Part shown: piece after piece, positions 44,077 to 52,603 of the stretch | Position numbering within the stretch: the stretch's first letter is position 1 | How the letters are laid out: the number at the start of each line of letters is the position of its first letter | Assembly (NCBI RefSeq): GCF_009183655.1 | Contig: NZ_WEIO01000008.1 | Coordinates: 62,001 to 126,000 of the forward strand | Source of the DNA: Bacillus aerolatus | Lineage (GTDB): Bacteria; Bacillota; Bacilli; Bacillales; Domibacillaceae | Reading direction: 5' to 3' | DNA: 64,000 bases | The notes under the pieces: model-generated | Seen by the model: the letters and a program-made list of their open reading frames with translations, nothing else | What the model was told of the DNA's origin: nothing | Database searches by the model: none | Program-made: the position numbers and the translations under genes

Positions 44077-45300
44077 TTATCCCCCCATCGTGTTCTGCTC
44101 TTTTTGAAGAACCAGCTGTTCTGCCGCTGCCTGTTTGTGCAGCTGCGTGGATAAAACGAACGCTAAAAGCAATAGTCCACAGCAAAGCAGTAAAGTAGAT
44201 GGGATTCCGCCAAGATGGTCAATCATCCAGCCGCCAAATCCGGGTCCAAGGAACTGTCCTACCGCAAAGTACACGGTGACATACCCTAAAGCAATAGGTG
44301 CAAAAGATGGATGAATCTGCTCTGTTGATAATGCCTGAATGAGAGAAAGCATACCGACGACCGTAATTCCCCAAAGAAATTGGCTGATGACAAATCCTAG
44401 GTACATAGGAAAAATGATAGGAATCCCCATCGAAACAGCTCCTATGAAAAGCGTAATGAGCAAGGACTTCTTCCGTCCAATCCTGTCCGAAATTGTTCCC
44501 CACAACGGTCCGCTAAAAATGGACATCAAGCCGCCTAAAGCCATAATTTGACCGGCAGCATAGCGATCGATGTTAGCTTCTAAAATAAAGCTGAACAGGA
44601 AGCTCTGCGGAATTAAATAGGCAAAGCCAATCAATCCATAGATGATTGCGACGAGCAGTACTCTTTTATGCAAGTACACTTCACGAAGAAGAGAATCATC
44701 TTTTTGAGCCGTGTTACGGGCAGGTATGGGCGGATCACGAAGGACGATCTGCGCAACCAACGCCGACAGTAAAGAAAGCAGTCCGTATACAAGCCAGAGA
44801 TATCGCCAGCCGCTCTCAGAAAACCAAGTAGTGAAAAAAGGGATCAACGCGCTTGAGATGAGTGTCCCTAATCCCAATCCGCTGAGGAGAAATCCAATCA
44901 TCATCCCTCGCTGCCGCGGAAACCAGCCTACCACAATATTAACGAGAGGTGTATAAGCGAAAGCCGTCCCGATACCGAGAAGGATCATCCCTGCCAGACA
45001 GGGAAGAAAACTTTGCGTCCACGGCAAATACAGCAAGCCGGAAGCGACAAGCAGCGTCCCAACGATGACTAATCGCTTCGAGCCCCACTTTGCGGCCATA
45101 ATACCGGCAAAGAGAACCATCCCCAAATATCCGATCGAAGCAGCTGTGCCTAATATTCCCGCCTGTTCGTACGAAAGCGATAAACTTTCCTTCATAAAAG
45201 GCATTAATATCCCATAAGACATCCGGCCAAAGCCGAGTGTACTAATTGTCACCATAACGCACGCGAACGCGTACTTCCAAATGTGCTTTTCCTGTCCCAT
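44077..45300 (-). CDS. YbfB/YjiJ family MFS transporter, copy 2, 407 aa
   Basis: This is a close paralogue of 39416..40639, same length, same helix 2-3 loop (GIMAAKWGSKRLVIVG) and same C-half loop (GTISDRIGRKKSLLIT). Differences are scattered substitutions, so the duplication is not recent. The ATG at 45300 follows GGGGGTGG. pepD follows on the same strand. It is divergent from the intact phoX, as copy 1 is from the truncated one. The substrate is unknown; constant pairing with phoX hints at a phosphate-linked solute. Confidence 0.88.
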   Translation of the reverse strand: MGQEKHIWKYAFACVMVTISTLGFGRMSYGILMPFMKESLSLSYEQAGILGTAASIGYLGMVLFAGIMAAKWGSKRLVIVGTLLVASGLLYLPWTQSFLPCLAGMILLGIGTAFAYTPLVNIVVGWFPRQRGMMIGFLLSGLGLGTLISSALIPFFTTWFSESGWRYLWLVYGLLSLLSALVAQIVLRDPPIPARNTAQKDDSLLREVYLHKRVLLVAIIYGLIGFAYLIPQSFLFSFILEANIDRYAAGQIMALGGLMSIFSGPLWGTISDRIGRKKSLLITLFIGAVSMGIPIIFPMYLGFVISQFLWGITVVGMLSLIQALSTEQIHPSFAPIALGYVTVYFAVGQFLGPGFGGWMIDHLGGIPSTLLLCCGLLLLAFVLSTQLHKQAAAEQLVLQKEQNTMGG

Positions 45301-45442
45301 CAATCCACCCCCTATTTACACATTCATTTCTTCCAGTTCCTTCACCAGATTAATATATATTGTTAAATGTTCAGTTCAGTCATTAATAACTTCTCCAGTA
45401 ATGTAAAAAAGCCTTTCCATTCACTTTATAATATTTTCAATT

Positions 45443-45482
45443 TTTAATAAATTATTAAAAATACTTTAATACTCGCTTTACT
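45443..45482 (+). promoter_or_regulatory. PhoP-box-like repeats before intact phoX
   Basis: TTTAAT, TTAAAA, TTAATA and TTTACT (45443, 45455, 45466, 45477) are spaced 12, 11 and 11 bp, identical in layout to the array at 40753..40792. TACATT follows as a possible -10. Confidence 0.6.
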
Positions 45483-45513
45483 TTGAAAGACTACATTTAA
45501 CAGGGGGATCAGA

Positions 45514-45642
45514 TTGGACCAACTCACCCGATTGATAGGCGCAGCTCAAGTACATAATCATCCTTACCTCATCCTACTGTACGTCTATCAGGAGATTCAC
45601 ATATTTATTTTCCCAAAAATGAAAAGGAGGTTTTTAATGTGA
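45514..45642 (+). CDS. Possible upstream small ORF, 42 aa, overlapping the phoX start
   Basis: This is the counterpart of 40824..40958: a TTG start behind AGGGGG and a TGA overlapping the phoX GTG. The frame is kept although the sequence is two codons shorter and many codons differ. Confidence 0.3.
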   Translation: MDQLTRLIGAAQVHNHPYLILLYVYQEIHIFIFPKMKRRFLM

Positions 45643-47093
45643 GTAATCAACCATTTCAAAAAGGCTTGGACAGAAGAGATTTTTTAAAAGCGGGAGGAAT
45701 GGCGACTGTTGCTTTAACACTGGGCAGCACGGGTGTGTTTTCACTTGGTTCCAATACATTTGCAAAGTCAAACGGTAAAAAAGTTAGTTTTAGCGGTTTT
45801 GGTCCCTTAGTCAAGGATCCAGGAGGAATCCTTGATCTCCCTCAAGGATTTCAATATCGGATCATTTCCCAGGAAGGCGGGAAACTGTCAAATGGCGCCC
45901 CTGTTCCTGGAGCTTTTGACGGAATGGCAGCCTTCCAGGGACCTCATAACTCTACTATTCTCGTTCGTAACCATGAACTTGGCAGCAATGCCGCCAACCC
46001 TGTCATTGGAAAAAATTCTTACAATAAAAATGTTGCGGGTGGAACGACAGCTCTTATCGTTGGTCCTAACCGAAAATTAGTCAGTGAAGTCGTCAGCTCT
46101 TCCGGAACTGTACGCAATTGTGCAGGAGGTGCTACACCGTGGGGAACATGGTTGACTTGTGAAGAAACCGAAAGCAATAACAGCGGATATGCACACGGAT
46201 ATGTATTTGAAGTAGATCCTGAAGACCCCGAGAATAATATGTCTAAAGCGCCGATTAGAGAAATGGGATTCTTTTCTCACGAAGCATGTGCGATTGATCC
46301 GGCAACAGGCATTGTGTACTTGACAGAAGATGCTTCGCCAAGCTTTCTGTACCGGTTTATTCCAAATGACCGCAGCCAAAAACTCGGTTCTCTTCAACAA
46401 GGCGGTACACTGCAAGCGGCCGCAATCGAAGAGGTGCCTAATCAAAAAGCGAGTGTCTTTAAAACTGGACAAACTTTCGGAATCATTTGGAAAGATATCG
46501 ACCCTGAAAATGCAAATGACGATGCTAAAGCAAAAGGCTGCATCCAGTTCAGCCGCTTAGAAGGAGCATATTTTGCTGGGGGGGTATTTTGGTTTGATGA
46601 CACATCGGCCGGCGCGAAAAAGCTCGGACGTATTTACCGTTATATTCCCGCTACAAATACATTGGAGCTGTTTTACGAGGCATCAGATGCGAACGACATG
46701 GAAATGCCCGATAATATTTGCATTACACCATGGGGCGACCTCTGGTTTGTAGAAGACGGACCGGGAGTCGACCGCATTATCGGCATCACGCCGGAAGGTG
46801 AAATTTATCAGTTTGCCGAAAACAAGCTCAATGGCTCTGAGTTATGCGGACCCACTTTCTCATCCGACGGCAAAACGTTTTTCGTCAATATTCAAAGCCC
46901 TGGTATTACCTTTGCGATTTGGGGACCATTTGCCCGGATCAATGCAGCACGTCAGCGCCAAATGAGCCACGCCGCTCCGCCAAAACATTTTGCGCCCGCT
47001 ATTTCAGATAAACTTACTGCTTTTGCCGAGCAACAAGGCATGTCTCCGCTTGAAGCAGCAGCCTTACATCGCCACGGGATGCCAATTTTATAA
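45639..47093 (+). CDS. phoX: Tat-exported alkaline phosphatase PhoX (DUF839), 484 aa
   Basis: The GTG start behind AAAGGAGG gives a twin-arginine signal, LDRRDFLKAGG (residues 10-20). The mature part is a PhoX/DUF839 beta-propeller with calcium- and iron-ligand segments: NHELGSNAAN, WGTWLTCEETE, FFSHEACAIDPATGIVYLTED, and DMEMPDNICITPWGDLWFVED. It hydrolyses phosphomonoesters outside the cell during phosphate limitation. Upstream are PhoP-box-like repeats; downstream is a strong terminator. An internally deleted second copy lies at 40955..41278. Confidence 0.93.
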   Translation: MSNQPFQKGLDRRDFLKAGGMATVALTLGSTGVFSLGSNTFAKSNGKKVSFSGFGPLVKDPGGILDLPQGFQYRIISQEGGKLSNGAPVPGAFDGMAAFQGPHNSTILVRNHELGSNAANPVIGKNSYNKNVAGGTTALIVGPNRKLVSEVVSSSGTVRNCAGGATPWGTWLTCEETESNNSGYAHGYVFEVDPEDPENNMSKAPIREMGFFSHEACAIDPATGIVYLTEDASPSFLYRFIPNDRSQKLGSLQQGGTLQAAAIEEVPNQKASVFKTGQTFGIIWKDIDPENANDDAKAKGCIQFSRLEGAYFAGGVFWFDDTSAGAKKLGRIYRYIPATNTLELFYEASDANDMEMPDNICITPWGDLWFVEDGPGVDRIIGITPEGEIYQFAENKLNGSELCGPTFSSDGKTFFVNIQSPGITFAIWGPFARINAARQRQMSHAAPPKHFAPAISDKLTAFAEQQGMSPLEAAALHRHGMPIL

Positions 47094-47111
47094 TGGAGAG
47101 AATGAACCTAG

Positions 47112-47143
47112 CCCCTTTGCCACTACGGCAAAGGGGTGTTTTT
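47112..47143 (+). terminator. Intrinsic terminator of phoX
   Basis: A perfect 10-bp stem CCCCTTTGCC / GGCAAAGGGG with a 5-nt loop, followed by TGTTTTTAT. Confidence 0.9.
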
Positions 47144-47383
47144 ATAAAAGTTGATTGGTTATACACTTTAAACAAATAAGAACGGCACATGGTACGCCGA
47201 CATCTGAATCATCGCTATAAAAAATAATTTATTATCAACACCTAAATCAAACACAGTTTCTGAATAAATTTTAATCTTTATTTTATGCGACTGTAATGAG
47301 TAACGTCTATTATTACAATTAATAACAAACCACTAAATAATTTAGATAAAAAAGATTGAATAAATAATTGGGAGGTCTTTGCT

Positions 47384-47842
47384 ATGTTTTCAAACTTTAA
47401 AGTAAAAAAGTTATTTGAAAATCAAATTCACGAAAGACATCAATTTTCGATAAATATTAAAGGTTACGACTATCAAGGGATTTATCGCGATGGAGAAATT
47501 AATTGGTTTCACCCTATGCCTATTCAGACTTTAGAGGAGAATCAAGTTGACGCCATTGAATGTAAAGTCCATCAATTGATGAGTAAAAGTATTGAAGCCA
47601 CTGAATCTAAAGTTCATCAGTTAATGGGAACACATTTTGAGGTAAAGAAGTTGTTTGAAAATCAAATTCACGAAAGACATCAATTTTCAATGAATATTGA
47701 AGGAAACGACTATAGAGGGATTTATCGCGATGGAGAAATTAACTGGTTTAACCCAATGCCTATTCAAACTTTAAAGGAAATTCATTTTGAAGCAATTGAA
47801 TCTAAAGTTCACGAGTTGATGGAAGAATATTTTGAACAATAA
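47384..47842 (+). CDS. Duplicated YheE-like (DUF5342) protein, 152 aa
   Basis: The protein consists of two copies of a roughly 65-residue domain (about 5-66 and 84-150). Both contain KKLFENQIHERHQFS, then YRDGEINWF-PMPIQTL, and each ends in an E-KVHQLM helix; an extra copy of that helix sits between them. The pattern matches B. subtilis YheE (about 70 aa, function unknown), which has one domain. The two halves are almost identical at the DNA level with an exact 240-bp offset, so the duplication is recent. TTGGGAGG precedes the ATG. Confidence 0.75.
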   Translation: MFSNFKVKKLFENQIHERHQFSINIKGYDYQGIYRDGEINWFHPMPIQTLEENQVDAIECKVHQLMSKSIEATESKVHQLMGTHFEVKKLFENQIHERHQFSMNIEGNDYRGIYRDGEINWFNPMPIQTLKEIHFEAIESKVHELMEEYFEQ

Positions 47843-48019
47843 AAGGAAACCGTAAGATATCATCCTTATTGTACGTACATTTGTGCTGTATTGAGTAAAA
47901 TCCCTCCTGATGTTTGTCTTTGCCTTTATACCATCGAAAAAGAGGTATTGTTGCCTAAAAAACTGATAAAAATATAAAAACAATAACAAATGTTTTAAAA
48001 TTAAACTAGGGGGGATTCG

Positions 48020-48712
48020 ATGACAAAGAAAAAAATCCTTATCGTAGAAGACGAAATGAAAATCGCCCGGCTCTTATCTCTGGAACTTGAATATGAGGGC
48101 TACGAAACGGATACAGCAGAAACAGGCAAGGAAGCACTACAAAAAATAAAGTCAGATTCTTGGGATTTAATTTTACTTGATATTATGATTCCAGAGTTAA
48201 GTGGAATAGAAGTCCTTCGCAGGCTGCGGGAAGACGATGACCTGACTCCTGTAATTTTTTTAACGGCAAAGGATACGACTTTAGATAAAGTAAGCGGCCT
48301 TAACCAAGGCGCCAATGACTATGTGACGAAACCATTTTCTACTGAAGAACTTCTTGCAAGAATACGTGCCTGTCTGAGAACGGTACAAAAGCAGCCAGCT
48401 GCATTAAACGAGTTAAGGACAGAAGATTTAACCGTCAATTTATATACAAGAGAAGTACAACGCGATGGAACATCAATCGAGTTGACTCCGAAAGAATTTA
48501 ACCTGTTAGTATATTTGATGGAAAATGAAAACAGGGTTTTGGAACGGGAACAGATTATCTCACATGTGTGGGGTTATGACTACACAGGGGATACGAATGT
48601 TGTCGACGTATACATTCGCCATTTAAGAAAAAAAATCGATGACGACTTTGAACACCCCTACATTCAAACAGTTCGCGGTGTAGGTTACAGCCTTAAGGTG
48701 AAAGGCTCATGA
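48020..48712 (+). CDS. OmpR-family response regulator, 230 aa
   Basis: The receiver domain has acidic residues in VEDE, the phospho-acceptor Asp in LILLDIMIPELSG (about residue 54), the switch Thr in FLTAKD and Lys in VTKPFS. A winged-helix DNA-binding domain follows (LTPKEFNLLVYLMENENRVL, VDVYIRHLRKKID, TVRGVGYSL). It resembles ArlR/YkoG-type regulators. The stop overlaps the kinase start by 4 bp (ATGA), so the two form a translationally coupled pair. Targets are unknown; nearness to the Pho genes does not prove a link. Confidence 0.92.
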   Translation: MTKKKILIVEDEMKIARLLSLELEYEGYETDTAETGKEALQKIKSDSWDLILLDIMIPELSGIEVLRRLREDDDLTPVIFLTAKDTTLDKVSGLNQGANDYVTKPFSTEELLARIRACLRTVQKQPAALNELRTEDLTVNLYTREVQRDGTSIELTPKEFNLLVYLMENENRVLEREQIISHVWGYDYTGDTNVVDVYIRHLRKKIDDDFEHPYIQTVRGVGYSLKVKGS

Positions 48713-50055
48713 GTATCAAAACGAAAATCTACGTTTTTTCAGCAAGTATTCTATTTATTATTTTATTAATTGTAAATGCCTCCATTTACTTCATATACAT
48801 GAAATCTCAAATAAAAAACGAAGCTGATAATTTGCTCGATGAAGCAGAACTGATTGCGGAAAAGGTTACACTCTCTGAGCTGTCGCAACCCAGCCATGAA
48901 AATCCGCTCCGGTCATATATTATTGATGATGGGATGATCCGTTTTGTTAATAAAGAAGGACACGTCATTCACGAAGTGGATGACGAGAAAGAACTAAAGG
49001 AACTTAAGCCTATCTTTAGTAATGAAGAAAAAGATGAAGAAATAATCGTCCATGGCGAGAAATATCTAGCCGTTAGTTATCCTGTTTATTCCGGCAGCCG
49101 TTTCATCGGAACGCTTGAAATAGTCAAAACACTTGATGATATCATTGATAGTATTTCGCTTTTATTATCTATCCTGTTTTGGGCCTCTATTGCTGCCCTT
49201 TCCCTTTCTATTTTAGGCGGAAAAATATTATCGAACCTCCTTTTAAATCCCGTTTCAGCTATGACGAGAACGATGAAGGCAGTTGAGGAAAGCGGTGAAT
49301 TCAAAAAAATTGATCCGGCTAACCGTTCAAAGGATGAGCTATACAAAATGGCGATGACGTTTAATTGTATGATCGACCGGCTCAAAGAGAATTTCGAAAA
49401 GCAAAAACAATTTGTATCAGATGCTTCCCATGAATTAAAGACTCCTTTAACAGTAATCGAGGGCTATGCCCTGTTACTTAAGCGTCGGGGAGCGGAGAAC
49501 CATGAGATTCGTGAGGAGGCGATTGAAGCCATACATTCAGAGGCAGAACGAATGAAAGAAATGACAAAGCAAATGCTGAGCCTTGCTTCCGCCGAAGGAG
49601 GTCAGGAAAATATGAAACGAGAGCAAATTGATCTCGCTAGTTTTTGTGAACAAATCGCAAATAAATTTAAAAAAATATACAATCAAAATATTATCGTTTT
49701 TCCGTCACCCGAAAATTTAACAGCCTATTGGAACTCACAGCAATTGACACAAGTATTGTCAAATGTATTGGATAATGCACTAAAATATAGTAAAAAAGAT
49801 GTTGAAATTAAGCCCGGGAAAATTGGCAGCCGGACAGCCATTCAGGTTGTGGACCAAGGGGTTGGTATACCTAAAGAGGATATTGCAAATATTTTTGAAC
49901 GCTTTTATCGCGTGGATAAGTCCCGTCATCGCAAAACAGGCGGAACCGGACTCGGACTTCCAATCGCAAAAGCAATTACAGAAAATCATGGGGGCGAGAT
50001 TATTGTCGAAAGTGAAGAAGGAAAAGGGACAACGGTAACGATTTACCTGGACTAG
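48709..50055 (+). CDS. Membrane sensor histidine kinase, 448 aa
   Basis: Two membrane helices (about residues 10-30 and 145-170) enclose an extracellular sensor domain. These are followed by a HAMP linker, a HisKA domain with the phospho-acceptor His in SDASHELKTPLTVIEGY, and a HATPase domain (NVLDNALKYS, DQGVGIPKEDI, GGTGLGLPIAKAI). It is ArlS/YkoH-like in layout and phosphorylates the response regulator encoded just upstream. A strong terminator follows at 50128..50171. The signal is unknown. Confidence 0.92.
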   Translation: MSIKTKIYVFSASILFIILLIVNASIYFIYMKSQIKNEADNLLDEAELIAEKVTLSELSQPSHENPLRSYIIDDGMIRFVNKEGHVIHEVDDEKELKELKPIFSNEEKDEEIIVHGEKYLAVSYPVYSGSRFIGTLEIVKTLDDIIDSISLLLSILFWASIAALSLSILGGKILSNLLLNPVSAMTRTMKAVEESGEFKKIDPANRSKDELYKMAMTFNCMIDRLKENFEKQKQFVSDASHELKTPLTVIEGYALLLKRRGAENHEIREEAIEAIHSEAERMKEMTKQMLSLASAEGGQENMKREQIDLASFCEQIANKFKKIYNQNIIVFPSPENLTAYWNSQQLTQVLSNVLDNALKYSKKDVEIKPGKIGSRTAIQVVDQGVGIPKEDIANIFERFYRVDKSRHRKTGGTGLGLPIAKAITENHGGEIIVESEEGKGTTVTIYLD

Positions 50056-50127
50056 CCTTGAAGTGATATTATGACTGAATTCTTAATACGAGGTTTTTTC
50101 ACTTTGATAGAGAGGGAAAACTATTTT

Positions 50128-50171
50128 AGTATAGCACCATCCAGATTTCCGAATGGTGCTATACTTTTTTA
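50128..50171 (+). terminator. Intrinsic terminator of the two-component operon
   Basis: A 13-bp stem (AGTATAGCACCAT / ATGGTGCTATACT) is followed by TTTTTT. Confidence 0.92.
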
Positions 50172-50224
50172 TTCAATTTTATAGTACAAAGATTTTCCTA
50201 TTAGGAACGATCATTAAATAAGCA

Positions 50225-51061
50225 TTAATTATAAAGATCATGTAATGCTTGTTGCAAGGTTGCTTTTGTTTTTACATTACTGAAATTAACACCAATCGAT
50301 ACGAGTGTTTGAGCGGCTTCCGGACGCAAGCCAGTTAAAATAGTTTCTACTCCAAGAAGTTTCAAGGAACTTACAACTTTAAAAACCTGATCGGCTACCA
50401 TTGTATCGACAGTTAACACCCCTGATAAATCCAATACGAGGTGCGACAATTTTAGATTATTCGCTGCTTTTAGTGCCGACTCCATTAATAGTTGTGCTCT
50501 ATCTGTATCTATGTTCCCTATCAAAGGCAAAATCGCAATCTCTTTTGTAACAGGAACGACAGGTACAGATACTTCCATAAAGGCCGCTTTCGCTTCTGTT
50601 AAGGCTGCCTGATGAAAATGAACAAACGTTAAACTAAAATAATATATCGCCTCATCCAGGAGAGGATCAATGATAGAACCGGCTTCAAAAACGGTATCTA
50701 CTGACATATGATGTTTTTTTACTTCTTCTTTAATTGCTTCCCATATAAAAGTTCGATAAAATTTAGTGTCTTTCAGCGCTTCATCCAAAGGGATACCTAA
50801 ATCATAGATCGCTTTTCCTGTTTCTTTGCCCCAATTTGAAATCATCTCTGCTGTTGTTTCTTTATCCAGCTGCTGTTTAAGAGCTTCTCCAAATAAATGA
50901 ATGAAGTCTGCCCTCATTTTAAGAATGTCTTGCTCAATAACTGCTAGTTGTTTTTCTTCTTCCTCACTTATACCGGCAAGTCTATGTTTATGTACTTTTT
51001 CGGCAATTTCAGCTTTCTTTTCGATCACTTTTTCTCCAAGAAATTGTATCTCGTTATTCAT
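50225..51061 (-). CDS. RsbR-like STAS-domain co-antagonist, 278 aa
   Basis: An N-terminal helical, non-haem globin-like sensor region of about 155 residues is followed by a C-terminal STAS domain (EIAILPLIGNIDTDRAQLLME, LVLDLSGVLTVDTMVADQVFK, LLGVETILTGLRPEAAQTL). VDTMVA carries the conserved phosphorylatable Thr of RsbR/RsbS. Such proteins form stressosomes that control the RsbT-RsbU route to sigma-B. The gene stands alone, as the RsbR paralogues YkoB, YojH and YqhA do in B. subtilis. Confidence 0.87.
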   Translation of the reverse strand: MNNEIQFLGEKVIEKKAEIAEKVHKHRLAGISEEEEKQLAVIEQDILKMRADFIHLFGEALKQQLDKETTAEMISNWGKETGKAIYDLGIPLDEALKDTKFYRTFIWEAIKEEVKKHHMSVDTVFEAGSIIDPLLDEAIYYFSLTFVHFHQAALTEAKAAFMEVSVPVVPVTKEIAILPLIGNIDTDRAQLLMESALKAANNLKLSHLVLDLSGVLTVDTMVADQVFKVVSSLKLLGVETILTGLRPEAAQTLVSIGVNFSNVKTKATLQQALHDLYN

Positions 51062-51182
51062 TTTTCTTCCTCCTGAATCTATCGACCATCATTAAATATT
51101 TTTGCACATCTTCTATAAAGTTCTTAGGCTTTGAGGATAGCCGCTCCTTTAGTTTAACATAACACAATTATCTTAATTATTG

Positions 51183-51218
51183 AAAAAGAAAAAGACTGCT
51201 TTGGATATTCCAAAGCAG
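51183..51218 (-). terminator. Intrinsic terminator of the aminotransferase gene
   Basis: A perfect 9-bp stem CTGCTTTGG / CCAAAGCAG with a 5-nt loop is followed on the minus strand by TCTTTTTC. Confidence 0.85.
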
Positions 51219-51237
51219 TAGCAGTCTTTCTAGCATT

Positions 51238-52578
51238 TTATATAGAACGGAAGCATTCTTTCAACGTGTTAACGATAAATGTAAAGTCTTCTTCTGTAAT
51301 GCTTAACGGGGGGGCGACCTGCAGCACGTTATTAAATCCAGCCACTGTATCGCCATTCTTGCCGATAATCAGCTTTTTCTCTTTACAAAGGCTGATTACC
51401 TTATTCACCACTTCTGTACTTGCCGGCTTTTTCGTGCTCTTGTCTTCAACTAGTTCAATGCCGATTAGAAGCCCTTTTCCACGGATATCGCCTATAAGCG
51501 GCAAGTCTTTTATCTCTTCTAATTCTTTTAATAACCGCTCTCCAAGAATCTGCGAGCGTTCAATCAATTTTTCATTCTCGTAAATCTCCATATTTTTCAG
51601 CGCCAATGCACAGGCTGCCGGGTTGCCGCCGAATGTATTTACGTGACGGAGACGGTCGTATTGCTCATTGCCGCAGTACGCTTCGTAAATCTCTCTTTTA
51701 ACTGCTGTTGCAGAAAGTGGAAGGTAAGCACTTGTTATCCCTTTCGCCATTGTAATAATATCCGGCTTCACATCGTAATGCATAAATCCAAACGGTTTGC
51801 CTGTCCGGCCGAACCCGCAAATTACTTCATCACAAATGAGCAGAGCTCCATGCTTTTCGCAAATCTCTTTAACCTTTTTCATGTAGTTCTGTGGAGGAAT
51901 CAAGCAGCCTCCGCCTGAAATAATCGGTTCCATAATCATTGCAGCCACTGTCTGACTTAACTCCCAAGTCATGACCCGATCAACTTCCTCCGCACTTTCA
52001 AGGGTTTGTTCATCATCAGGATTACGGTATATGTCCGGTGGATTTACATGGATAAACCCGGGAGCGAGCGGTTCGTATTTATATTTACGCTCAGCCTGGC
52101 CTGTTGCCGCCAATGCGCCCATTGAATTCCCGTGATAAGCCCGGTAGCGGGAAATAAATTTGTACCGCCCGTGCTCCCCTTTTTGTTGATGGTATTGGCG
52201 CGCTATTTTAAAAGCGGTCTCATTCGCTTCTGAACCACTGTTGGAGAAAAAGATAACATAATCGCCGTCAAGCCACTCGTTCAGCTTTTCAGCTAATTTG
52301 ATGGCAGGAACATGGCTTTGTGCCAAAGGAAAGTACGGCATCTCCAGCAATTGTTCATAAGCAGCTTCCGCCAGCTCCTTTCTTCCGTAACCAGTATTCA
52401 CACACCAAAGACCCGACAAACCGTCCAGATATTTGTTGCCTTCTACGTCCGTCACCCAGGCACCTTCTGCCTTCTGCACAATTAAATTTCCCGGAGTGGG
52501 AGCCGAACCTCTCATCGCGTGCCAAACAAAACGTTGATCTTTCTTTTGCCAATCTTGTCCTTTTTCTGTCACCTGCAT
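51238..52578 (-). CDS. Class III aminotransferase, probable beta-alanine (omega-amino acid) aminotransferase, 446 aa
   Basis: This PLP fold-type I, class III enzyme has SNSGSEANETAFKIARQYH (cofactor phosphate), AMIMEPIISGGGC, LLICDEVICGFGRTGKPF and the Schiff-base Lys in ITMAKGITSAYLPLSA. Members use omega-amino acids with pyruvate or 2-oxoglutarate. It lies 25 bp downstream of the semialdehyde dehydrogenase, so it most likely converts beta-alanine, the end product of the pyrimidine pathway encoded nearby, to malonate semialdehyde. GABA or taurine remain possible substrates. Confidence 0.88.
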   Translation of the reverse strand: MQVTEKGQDWQKKDQRFVWHAMRGSAPTPGNLIVQKAEGAWVTDVEGNKYLDGLSGLWCVNTGYGRKELAEAAYEQLLEMPYFPLAQSHVPAIKLAEKLNEWLDGDYVIFFSNSGSEANETAFKIARQYHQQKGEHGRYKFISRYRAYHGNSMGALAATGQAERKYKYEPLAPGFIHVNPPDIYRNPDDEQTLESAEEVDRVMTWELSQTVAAMIMEPIISGGGCLIPPQNYMKKVKEICEKHGALLICDEVICGFGRTGKPFGFMHYDVKPDIITMAKGITSAYLPLSATAVKREIYEAYCGNEQYDRLRHVNTFGGNPAACALALKNMEIYENEKLIERSQILGERLLKELEEIKDLPLIGDIRGKGLLIGIELVEDKSTKKPASTEVVNKVISLCKEKKLIIGKNGDTVAGFNNVLQVAPPLSITEEDFTFIVNTLKECFRSI

Positions 52579-52603
52579 GAATTCTCGCCTCCACTTCTCT
52601 ATA

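Noticed and set aside
44048-44185. N-terminal extension of PepD
   Set aside because: It overlaps the MFS gene and has no ribosome site; the translation is a frame-shifted MFS end.
48020-50055. PhoPR two-component system
   Set aside because: The position near Pho genes is suggestive, but the regulator and kinase resemble ArlRS/YkoGH-type pairs, and there is no direct evidence.
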